A DNA stretch of 5,091 nucleotides from Bryobacterales bacterium (GTDB taxonomy: Bacteria > Acidobacteriota > Terriglobia > Bryobacterales > Bryobacteraceae): NCBI GenBank assembly GCA_016880505.1, contig JAEHDI010000343.1:1-5091 (forward strand), written 5' to 3'. Below, in pieces: positions 1 through 5,091 of the stretch; position 1 is the stretch's first letter, and each line of letters starts with the position of its first letter. The notes under the pieces are model-generated. The model searched no databases, had not been told where the DNA came from, and worked only from the letters and a program-made list of their open reading frames with translations. Position numbers and translations under genes: made by a program.

Positions 1-1435
1 ACACGCGGCCCTGTGCCAGCGGTTCGATCTCCTCGAACTTCCGCTTGCGCGCGTCTGCCACCTTCTGGACGAAAGTCCGATAGTTGTCGTCGATCCCATC
101 CCGAAGCTTCTTGCGCGCGGCGTCGCTGAGCGGTTGGTAATCGGAGTCGAGATCGGCGAACCGCCCGCGGGTGAGCATTTCCTTCTGGATGCCGAGTTTG
201 TCATAGAGGCCCCGAAGGTTCACCTTGCCGAAGACCACGCCGATCGACCCGGTGATCGTTCCTGGATATGCCACCACCGGATCGCCGGTCATGGCCATAT
301 AGTAGCCGCCCGAAGCAGCGGCGTCCGACATTGATACGACCACCGGTTTCGCCCGGCTGAGGGTATTCATCTCGCGCCAGATCTCGTCGGATGCAAACGA
401 GCTCCCCCCCGGCGAATCGATGCGCACTACCACGGCTCGAATGGCGTCATCCTTCGACACGTCCCGCAAGAGCCGGATAAAACGCTGCGCGTAGATGCCA
501 CTCTCGCCGGACAGATCGTCCCCGCTGCCGCCTTCGATCGAACCCTCCGCAACCACCAGGGCGATGCGCCGTCCCGCGGGCCGTTCCGCAGCCACGGCAC
601 GGAGATAATCCCGACAGCCCAATTTTTTCAGATCGTCCTGCGCGAGGCGCTTTTTGAGTTCGCTGTATACCTGGTCCTCGTAAACCAGTGCATCGACCAT
701 GCCCTTCTTCAGCGCCTCTTCGGGAAGAAAGGGGCCGTCGTCGATGGCGGCCCTGATCTCGTTCGGATCTTTCCGCCTACCTTCGGCCACCGTCGAAATC
801 AGGTGCGCGAACAGTTCATCGAGGATCGAGTTCAGCACCTCCCGTGTCTCCGGGCTCATCGACGTCCGTGTGAACATGTCGCCGAAGTCCTTGTAGCGGC
901 CGGCGTGCTCGATCTCCACCTGAACGCCGATCTTGTCCAAGGTCTTGCGGAGATACATCACCTCTGCACGGAGACCCTTTACGTCGAGCCAGTCTTCCGG
1001 CGCCATATACACGCGATCTGCGGCGCTCGCGAGATAATACTCCCGCGTGCGCGCCGAGCGAAGGTACGCCACCAACGGTTTCCCCGACTTGCGGAAACGG
1101 GCGAGGCAGCCGCGGATTTCCTGGAGTTTCCCCCATCCGACGTTCAGCCCGCCGGGCAGCAAGACGACGGCTTTGATGCGCGGGTCGGTCTCAGCCCGGC
1201 GAAGGATTCGCCACACGTCGCTGACCGTGAGCGGTTCTTTCTCTTCGAAAAAAGGAAGCGGGATGCTCATCGGCGCCTGCTCGGGGATGTCCCCTTCCAG
1301 GTTCAGCACGAGTGTCGATCCGTCCGCAATCGCCGGAGGCCGTTCTGCCAGCCGCACAGCCGCGAAAAGCAGGATGATCAGCGCAAGTCCCGCGAGGATG
1401 ACCCCGGTCAGGACGCCGATGAGGAACTTCACCAT
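1..1435 (-). CDS. sppA: Signal peptide peptidase SppA, long (67K) form, 3' end missing
   Basis: This encodes a membrane-anchored serine protease of peptidase family S49, which in known members cleaves signal peptides left in the membrane after secretion. The reading frame is open from the ATG at 1435 to the left edge: 478 residues are visible and no stop is reached. Residues about 4-28 form one hydrophobic segment (FLIGVLTGVILAGLALIILL), a signal anchor. Both halves of the duplicated long form are present. The N-terminal half carries the general-base lysine K182 in the motif HAGRYKDF (codon 890-892). The C-terminal half carries IDSPGGS at 339-345 and the nucleophile S375 in AAASGGYY (codon 311-313). 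The 193-residue spacing is close to the 200 of the E. coli K209/S409 dyad. The visible part ends in AQGRV, where relatives continue with W(T/S)G, so roughly 100 C-terminal residues are missing. Only a weak GGA precedes the ATG, 16 nt after the previous stop, so translational coupling is plausible. Family identity is very secure; the natural substrates are not known from sequence. Confidence 0.95.
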   Translation of the reverse strand, partial: MVKFLIGVLTGVILAGLALIILLFAAVRLAERPPAIADGSTLVLNLEGDIPEQAPMSIPLPFFEEKEPLTVSDVWRILRRAETDPRIKAVVLLPGGLNVGWGKLQEIRGCLARFRKSGKPLVAYLRSARTREYYLASAADRVYMAPEDWLDVKGLRAEVMYLRKTLDKIGVQVEIEHAGRYKDFGDMFTRTSMSPETREVLNSILDELFAHLISTVAEGRRKDPNEIRAAIDDGPFLPEEALKKGMVDALVYEDQVYSELKKRLAQDDLKKLGCRDYLRAVAAERPAGRRIALVVAEGSIEGGSGDDLSGESGIYAQRFIRLLRDVSKDDAIRAVVVRIDSPGGSSFASDEIWREMNTLSRAKPVVVSMSDAAASGGYYMAMTGDPVVAYPGTITGSIGVVFGKVNLRGLYDKLGIQKEMLTRGRFADLDSDYQPLSDAARKKLRDGIDDNYRTFVQKVADARKRKFEEIEPLAQGRV

Positions 1436-1451
1436 GGTCTTTCGTCCAATC

Positions 1452-2306
1452 TTAGGCGCCCGTCAGGATCAGGTCGACCCGGCGGCTCACATCTTTCAGG
1501 TAGGGCAGGTCGCCGCCTTCGAGTTCCACCGTCGCCGAGCCTTTGTAGCCGACTTCTGCCAGCGCCTTGTAGACTTCCTTCCAGTCGATGTCGCCCTCGC
1601 GCAGATTCACGAAGTCCGTCTTCATGTTCTTGAAGCGGAAGTCCTTGAAGTGCAGCTTGCAGATGCGCTTGTTGAGCGTGCGGATCCAGTCCTGCGGATA
1701 GCCATAGAACACCATGTTGCCGACATCCACATAGGCCCGGACCCAAGGGCTCTTGAATTCGTCGACGTAGCGCGCCATTTCGAGTGGGCTCAACAGGAAC
1801 TTGTTCCAGACCTCCTCGATGCCGATGACCACCTTCATTTTCTCCGCCATCGGGATCAGCTTGCGGATCTGAGCTTGCGAGCGGGTCCACGCGTCTTTGT
1901 AGCTGGTCTGCGGGTTAACGACCGCCGGAACCAGCAGCACGGTATCCGCACCCCAGAGTTGGGCGTTCTTGAGGCTTGTCTCCATGCCCTTCATACTCTC
2001 GGCGACTACCGCCGGGTCGGCCGAGGAGAGCGGGTATTTCCAATGGGCCGAATTCATCACCGAGTGAATCCGCACTTTCGTTGCATCCGAAGCTTTCTTG
2101 AACTCCTCCGCTTTGCGCGGATCGGTTTCGGTGTTGGGCTCCATCTCTTCGAATCCGGCATCGCGGGCCATCTTGAAACGGTCCATGATGCTGAGCTTCT
2201 CCGGCAGCATGCCGAACCAGATCGCTTTCTTGATCGGCAAGCGTGCCGGAGCGGCGGAAGCCATCGTGGCCGCCGCTGTCGAACCTAGAAACGTACGCCG
2301 AGTCAT
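1452..2306 (-). CDS. Tat-exported TIM-barrel protein, sugar-phosphate isomerase/epimerase family
   Basis: This 284-residue protein has the pattern of xylose-isomerase-like TIM barrels (AP endonuclease 2 fold), most like the L-ribulose-5-phosphate 3-epimerase/hexulose-6-phosphate isomerase branch (UlaE/SgbU-like). It opens with MTRRTFLGS, a good twin-arginine motif, then an alanine-rich stretch with likely cleavage near residues 17-20. Family metal-ligand positions are all present: E164 or E165 in IGIEEVWNKF, D194 in YVDVGN, H219 in KLHFKDF, and E261 or E263 in VELEGGD. The motif EGDIDWKEV (237-245) is also typical. Mature length (about 265) fits a single complete barrel. The ATG is supported by AGGGAG 8 nt upstream, and no in-frame start lies further up before a stop. 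It follows another exported TIM-barrel gene by 43 nt and precedes sppA by 16 nt. Export argues against a phosphorylated cytosolic substrate; an extracytoplasmic sugar or keto-sugar is my inference. The exact reaction cannot be assigned. Confidence 0.88.
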   Translation of the reverse strand: MTRRTFLGSTAAATMASAAPARLPIKKAIWFGMLPEKLSIMDRFKMARDAGFEEMEPNTETDPRKAEEFKKASDATKVRIHSVMNSAHWKYPLSSADPAVVAESMKGMETSLKNAQLWGADTVLLVPAVVNPQTSYKDAWTRSQAQIRKLIPMAEKMKVVIGIEEVWNKFLLSPLEMARYVDEFKSPWVRAYVDVGNMVFYGYPQDWIRTLNKRICKLHFKDFRFKNMKTDFVNLREGDIDWKEVYKALAEVGYKGSATVELEGGDLPYLKDVSRRVDLILTGA

Positions 2307-2314
2307 CCTTATTT

Positions 2315-2320
2315 CTCCCT
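2315..2320 (-). promoter_or_regulatory. Ribosome binding site for the 1452-2306 gene
   Basis: AGGGAG on the minus strand sits 8 nt before the ATG at 2306. It is the strongest Shine-Dalgarno match among the genes here and fixes the start that includes the full twin-arginine signal. Confidence 0.75.
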
Positions 2321-2326
2321 TTTCAA

Positions 2327-2340
2327 TTCTGAAATCAGAA
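2327..2340. repeat. Perfect 6+6 bp inverted repeat in the gap between the two TIM-barrel genes
   Basis: TTCTGA-AA-TCAGAA is a perfect palindrome with a 2-bp centre, set in an AT-rich gap that contrasts with the GC-rich coding sequence around it. It lies directly downstream of a candidate -10 element (2342-2347), about where transcription of the 1452-2306 gene would begin, which is a usual operator position for a repressor. As RNA it could only make a short 5-bp AU-rich stem with no following U-run, so a terminator role is unlikely. The repeat is seen directly; the operator role is inference. Confidence 0.4.
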
Positions 2341-2341
2341 A

Positions 2342-2369
2342 TCTATACTTTATGCAAACTCTACTGCAA
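2342..2369 (-). promoter_or_regulatory. Possible sigma-70-type promoter for the 1452-2306 gene
   Basis: On the minus strand TTGCAG (2364-2369) and TATAGA (2342-2347) are separated by 16 nt, matching 3 of 6 and 4 of 6 consensus bases. The -35 part lies in the last codons of the upstream gene, the -10 in the AT-rich gap. Initiation would fall near 2335, leaving a leader of about 30 nt with the Shine-Dalgarno site. The match is weak, so read-through from the upstream gene may be the main source of transcript. Confidence 0.28.
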
Positions 2370-3270
2370 CGTCTGCGCCGACCTGCCGGATATGCCGCTT
2401 CCCTTCTTCGTACTCTTCCGCGGTCTTCAGGTGTTCCAGCATCAAAGGGGCCTCGGAAGGCAGCTTCGCAAGCTCTCGAAGGTAGGAGCGGTAATCGACC
2501 TCGCCTCTGCCCGGCACGACCTCGACGAAATGCACGTTCATCTCGACCACCCACGCCAGGTCTTTCGCGTGGCAGGAGACGATCCATGGGCCAAGCTTCC
2601 GGAAGCACTCCTCAATGAATTTTCCGCTCTGATAGAAGCGTTCCGGACTGTTGATTCCGTTGCAGACGTCCATGTGGACCGCGAACGCTTTCCGGTCGAT
2701 CGCCTTGATCAGGCGAAGGTATGCATCGGGCCCATCCGGCAAGCTCCAGCCCATCATCTCGAGGGTGAATTTCGTCCGCGTCGGCTTGACTTCGTCGATG
2801 AGGCGGCGGCAGTTTTCGACCGTCGCGTCAAAGAATTCCTTGGAGAAATTGCCGGGATGCGGACCGTACCACACTTTGGGATTCATCGAACCGGCGATGT
2901 CCACGCAGCATCGTGCGCCCACGGCCTCGGCGAGCGCCAATCGCCCGGTAACGAATCGCATATTCTGTTGCCGCTTCTGGAGGTCCGGATCGAGCATGTT
3001 GACCCAGGCGCCGACTTCGGCGATAGCCACCTTTTCGGCGGCAAAGGCCTTCTCGATTTCACGGACCCTCGCCGTATCGTCAGGCTTGGCGTTCGGGCAG
3101 TATGCCGCGCTGTAACCGAGCCTCCGGTGTTCGCGGGCCATTTCCTGTGGATCGTCGGTCTTCAGGAAGATCGGGCCGCCAAGCCGAATAGGGTGTCCTG
3201 AGGCATGGAAAGGAACGGCTGCGCCGGCCATTAAGGCCAGTGCACTGCGGCGGGTCGGTCTGTAACTCAC
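2350..3270 (-). CDS. Exported xylose-isomerase-like TIM-barrel protein (sugar isomerase/epimerase superfamily)
   Basis: This 306-residue protein belongs to the same broad TIM-barrel superfamily as the next gene but to a visibly different subfamily. The N-terminus has TRRSALALMAGAAVPF (residues 6-21), a twin-arginine-like signal with Ala where Phe is usual; cleavage near HAS-G (22-25) is likely. Candidate metal ligands are E171 in FTLEMMGW, D201 in HMDVCN, H234 in VSCHAKD and E279 in LMLEHL. PGRGEVDY (253-260) is the loop seen after the histidine strand in such epimerases. The start is GTG: an in-frame TAG lies 12 nt upstream, and the next in-frame ATG (residue 14) would cut into the signal. 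No normally spaced Shine-Dalgarno site exists; five G residues abut the GTG. The gene starts 79 nt after the regulator stop. Superfamily is secure; substrate is unknown. Inositol/keto-inositol or keto-sugar conversion is possible but not demonstrable here. Confidence 0.87.
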   Translation of the reverse strand: MSYRPTRRSALALMAGAAVPFHASGHPIRLGGPIFLKTDDPQEMAREHRRLGYSAAYCPNAKPDDTARVREIEKAFAAEKVAIAEVGAWVNMLDPDLQKRQQNMRFVTGRLALAEAVGARCCVDIAGSMNPKVWYGPHPGNFSKEFFDATVENCRRLIDEVKPTRTKFTLEMMGWSLPDGPDAYLRLIKAIDRKAFAVHMDVCNGINSPERFYQSGKFIEECFRKLGPWIVSCHAKDLAWVVEMNVHFVEVVPGRGEVDYRSYLRELAKLPSEAPLMLEHLKTAEEYEEGKRHIRQVGADVAVEFA

Positions 3271-3276
3271 CCCCCG

Positions 3277-3282
3277 ATTCTA
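3277..3282 (-). promoter_or_regulatory. Possible -10 element for leaderless transcription of the 2350-3270 gene
   Basis: TAGAAT on the minus strand ends 6 nt before the G of the GTG start at 3270, so RNA would begin at or next to the start codon. This would explain the missing spaced Shine-Dalgarno site. No convincing -35 lies 16-18 nt upstream (the sequence there is GC-rich). The same bases include the in-frame TAG that bounds the reading frame. The call is tentative. Confidence 0.27.
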
Positions 3283-3311
3283 CATCGAAGTCAACACTCC
3301 CTCGGCACGTT

Positions 3312-3349
3312 GTTCCGCGCGGCCATCTCCGGCCTGTGCTGCGCGCAAC
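3312..3349 (-). terminator. Imperfect GC-rich hairpin after the response regulator gene, possible terminator
   Basis: Immediately after the regulator stop the minus strand reads GTTGCGCGC (3349-3341) and, after 20 nt, GCGCGGAAC (3320-3312). These pair over 9 positions with a single G-G mismatch. The enclosed 20 nt holds a small inner hairpin, GGCC-GGAGAT-GGCC (3334-3321). No U-run follows, so it is not a classical intrinsic terminator; it could attenuate transcription or protect the 3' end. In GC-rich DNA such pairings also arise by chance. Confidence 0.3.
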
Positions 3350-4015
3350 TCAGATCAGATTGGGGATTTTGATGATCTTCCTCCGTATCGCGTATTGAAC
3401 GAGCTGGGCTTTGTTGTGGATGTCGAGCTTACGCATCAAGTTAAACTTGTGCGCCTCCACGGTTTTGACGCTCAGGTTCAGTTGGCAGGCGACCTCCTTG
3501 ACGGAATTGCCCTCGGCGAGCATCTTGAGGACTTCTTTCTCCCGTGGTGTCAGCGTTGCGAAACGCGGCAGCCGGTCGGTCGACTTGATCCGCGTCCGAA
3601 AATCATCCACCAACTGGGAGAGCATTCGCGGGCTGAGGTAGCTGCCTCCCCGCGAGATGTCCCGTATAGCGGCCACCAGTTGCGGCGCCGGGCTGTCCTT
3701 GAGCACGTAGCCGCTCGCTCCGACTTCCATACCCTCGACGAGGTAGTCCTCATCGTCGTACATGGTGAGAAACAAGACCTTCGTCTCAGGGCGGTTTCTA
3801 CGGATCTGGCGGGTCGTCTCGAAGCTGCTGGGTCCCGGCATGCCGATATCCATCAATACGACGTCGGGCCGAAACTGACCAGCCCGTTCGAGCGCTTCGG
3901 TGCCATTGGCTGCCTCGCCGACGATCTCGATGTCTGACTCAGCGGCCAGCAGCGTTTTCACACCCTGGCGGAACAGCGTATGATCGTCCGCCAGCAGAAT
4001 TCGAATCTTGGCCAT
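3350..4015 (-). CDS. NarL/FixJ-family response regulator
   Basis: This 221-residue transcription factor has a receiver domain (about 3-120) and a LuxR-type helix-turn-helix (about 153-215). Receiver landmarks are acidic residues D10 and D11 (LLADDHTLF), phosphoacceptor D56 in VVLMDIGMPG (codon 3848-3850), T84 in LFLTMY and K106 in YVLKDS. The output domain shows LTPREKEVLKMLAEGNS (155-171), then the recognition-helix region LSVKTVEAHKFNLMRKL, and ends in a basic tail (RRKIIKIP). All residues needed for phosphorylation are intact. The ATG at 4015 begins MAKIRILLADDH, the normal start of a receiver, and lies 4 nt after the kinase stop, so the two are almost certainly co-translated. An in-frame TTG at 4072 would add 19 atypical residues overlapping the kinase and is not preferred. 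Target genes are unknown; the TIM-barrel genes just downstream are candidates only by position. Confidence 0.95.
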   Translation of the reverse strand: MAKIRILLADDHTLFRQGVKTLLAAESDIEIVGEAANGTEALERAGQFRPDVVLMDIGMPGPSSFETTRQIRRNRPETKVLFLTMYDDEDYLVEGMEVGASGYVLKDSPAPQLVAAIRDISRGGSYLSPRMLSQLVDDFRTRIKSTDRLPRFATLTPREKEVLKMLAEGNSVKEVACQLNLSVKTVEAHKFNLMRKLDIHNKAQLVQYAIRRKIIKIPNLI

Positions 4016-4019
4016 ACAC

Positions 4020-5091
4020 TCACGCTCGATTCCTTCCGGGACAATCCGGGATTTTCGGGCCGTTCCTGTCAATTTCTGGCGTCACTGGCAATTCGATGAG
4101 CACCTGCGTCCCCTTCCTTGGCCGGCTTTGTATTTGAAACTCGCCCCTGCACAACGTCACTCGTTCCCGCATACCAGCAAGGCCATGGGATTCGCTTTTC
4201 CCAGACTTTTCTTCGACCCGGAAGCCGACGCCGTCGTCGGCCACCCGGAGCCTCAATCTTCCATCGGCATGCACCGCGGAAATGTTTACAGAGCTGGCCG
4301 AGGAGTGCCGGGCGATGTTGTTGGCGCACTCTTGGATCAGGCGATATGCCACCGCGGCGACACAGTCCGGCAGTTCCACCAGGTTGGCCGTCCTGACGCG
4401 GACCTCCATGCCGTGAAAGCGTCTCAGACGTGTCGCGATCTGCCGGAGCGCGGCCGGCAGACCAAGCTGTTCCAGAACCGCCGGGCTTAACGCCGAGATG
4501 AGGCGCCGGATCTCGCTAATCGTTCGTTCCGTAAGCGCCCGAGTCTCCGCCAATCCAGTCTTCAGGTACTCCAGGCTCTCGGGAATCAGCCGTTCGAGCA
4601 ACTCCAGTTGCAGGCGGATGCAGAGCAGCGACTGGCCCGCCTCGTCGTGCAACTCCGCGCTGATTCGCCTCCTCTCCCGCTCCTCGGTCGCGACCACCGT
4701 CGCGCCCAGGGCCCGCACCTGTTCCTCCCGCGCCGCCAGGTCTTCGACGAGACGGGCCTTTTCCGCTGCCAGCAGACAGCGCTCCCCAGCCGCCGCCAGC
4801 AGGTCCTGCTCCCTGGGGAGCCACTCGTATGGCCCTGCGAAGCCGAACTGCATCACCCCCGCGACGCAGTCGCCTGCCGCCAGAGGCACCGACCAGCACG
4901 AGCGGTACCGCCCCCGCCATGCCGGGTCGAGAGCGAGCCGCTCCACCCGTCCGCAACGGCACTCCGGTACGGAGAGCTTGCCGGACCGGAGCCGTCCCGC
5001 TGGCGCCCGCAACGGCCGCGTGTCGAGCCCGTCTGTCCCCTCCACGGCCGCACGCAGAATCCAGTCGCCCGAGCCCTGATCCCGGAGGAAC
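4020..5091 (-). CDS. GAF-domain sensor histidine kinase (HisKA_3/HATPase_c, NarX/DegS-like), 5' end missing
   Basis: This kinase presumably phosphorylates the regulator encoded 4 nt downstream. The frame is open to the right edge: 356 residues are visible, counting from the first whole codon (5088-5090), with no true start seen. Residues 1 to about 100 look like the end of a GAF sensory domain (FLRDQGSGDWILRAAV at the edge; WSVPLAAGDCVAGVMQF at 66-82). A helical linker (about 103-135) leads to the HisKA_3 dimerisation domain with ERERRRISAELHDEAGQ, phosphoacceptor H148 (codon 4647-4649). The HATPase_c domain has the N-box QECANNIARHS (N258), DDGVGF (285-290) and GLAGMRER (303-310). No transmembrane segment is visible, so the seen part is cytosolic; the missing N-terminus could hold further GAF, PAS or membrane parts. 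Five cysteines fall in or just after the GAF part (44, 46, 65, 75, 105), two of them as CRC. A GTG at 5045 is an internal valine codon: homology-like GAF sequence continues upstream of it. The signal sensed is unknown. Confidence 0.94.
   Translation of the reverse strand, partial: FLRDQGSGDWILRAAVEGTDGLDTRPLRAPAGRLRSGKLSVPECRCGRVERLALDPAWRGRYRSCWSVPLAAGDCVAGVMQFGFAGPYEWLPREQDLLAAAGERCLLAAEKARLVEDLAAREEQVRALGATVVATEERERRRISAELHDEAGQSLLCIRLQLELLERLIPESLEYLKTGLAETRALTERTISEIRRLISALSPAVLEQLGLPAALRQIATRLRRFHGMEVRVRTANLVELPDCVAAVAYRLIQECANNIARHSSASSVNISAVHADGRLRLRVADDGVGFRVEEKSGKSESHGLAGMRERVTLCRGEFQIQSRPRKGTQVLIELPVTPEIDRNGPKIPDCPGRNRA

Noticed and set aside
803..1633. Plus-strand open frame of 276 codons opposite sppA
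   Set aside because: Its translation is rich in Arg, His and Pro, as expected for an antisense shadow; the minus strand here carries the intact SppA catalytic motifs.
1047..2288. Long plus-strand open frame (413 codons) spanning sppA and the first TIM-barrel gene
   Set aside because: It runs antisense across two well-supported genes and their gap, its translation has no recognisable domain, and GC-rich codon bias on the opposite strand readily creates such frames.
2098..3201. Plus-strand open frame of 367 codons opposite both TIM-barrel genes
   Set aside because: It is antisense to two genes with complete family motifs, crosses their intergenic gap, and shows no domain of its own.
3289..3294. 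TTGACT as a -35 element for the TAGAAT at 3277-3282
   Set aside because: The spacing is only 6 nt, far from the 16-18 nt needed, and no -10-like hexamer lies 17 nt downstream of it.
3350..4072. TTG at 4072 as the start of the response regulator
   Set aside because: It would add 19 residues before a standard receiver start and overlap the kinase; the ATG at 4015 sits 4 nt after the kinase stop.
4020..5045. GTG at 5045 as the start of the histidine kinase
   Set aside because: The frame continues upstream to the window edge with FLRDQGSGDWILRAAV, which looks like normal GAF sequence, so this GTG is read as an internal valine.
1..5091. Mobile elements, CRISPR arrays, tRNA or rRNA genes, phage genes
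   Set aside because: I saw no direct repeat series, transposase or integrase motifs, or tRNA-like cloverleaf; coding sequence fills almost the whole window.

Overview
All recognisable genes in this window lie on the minus strand, in one nearly gap-free block. Reading in the direction of transcription (right to left) they are: (1) a GAF-containing sensor histidine kinase, cut off at the right edge; (2) its NarL/FixJ-type response regulator, starting 4 nt after the kinase stop; (3) an exported xylose-isomerase-like TIM-barrel protein with a GTG start; (4) a second exported TIM-barrel protein of the sugar-phosphate isomerase/epimerase type; (5) a long-form SppA signal-peptide peptidase (peptidase family S49), cut off at the left edge.

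The DNA is GC-rich and tightly packed. Two neighbouring TIM-barrel proteins carry twin-arginine (Tat) type signals. The kinase and regulator pair has a GAF-HisKA_3-HATPase protein ending in LHDEAGQ/DDGVGF-type boxes and a regulator with a basic tail after the helix-turn-helix. From memory of these families, this combination resembles soil Acidobacteriota of the Solibacter/Bryobacter type. That assignment is an inference from gene style, not from a search.

Region by region: 4020-5091 kinase (no start visible) and 3350-4015 regulator form one two-component operon with near-overlapping stop and start codons. Positions 3271-3349 are a non-coding gap with an imperfect GC-rich hairpin just after the regulator stop and a TAGAAT element placed 6 nt before the GTG of the next gene, which would suit a leaderless transcript. 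Positions 2350-3270 and 1452-2306 are the two TIM-barrel genes, separated by an AT-rich 43-nt gap. That gap holds a perfect 6+6 bp palindrome, a good Shine-Dalgarno site, and the -10 part of a promoter candidate whose -35 part lies in the end of the upstream gene. Positions 1-1435 are sppA, 16 nt after the preceding stop.

Functionally, the kinase and regulator are a cytosolic-looking signalling pair with unknown input and targets. The two TIM-barrel proteins are predicted to act outside the cytoplasm, on sugars or sugar-derived ketones/polyols rather than on phosphorylated intermediates. SppA is a membrane-anchored protease that degrades left-over signal peptides. Co-orientation suggests the last three genes could be co-transcribed, but a direct functional link to SppA is not shown by the sequence. 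I see no mobile element, CRISPR array, RNA gene or clear sign of horizontal transfer, and no clearly new system. The best leads are the pair of exported epimerase-like proteins, the palindrome between them, and the cysteine-rich GAF sensor.
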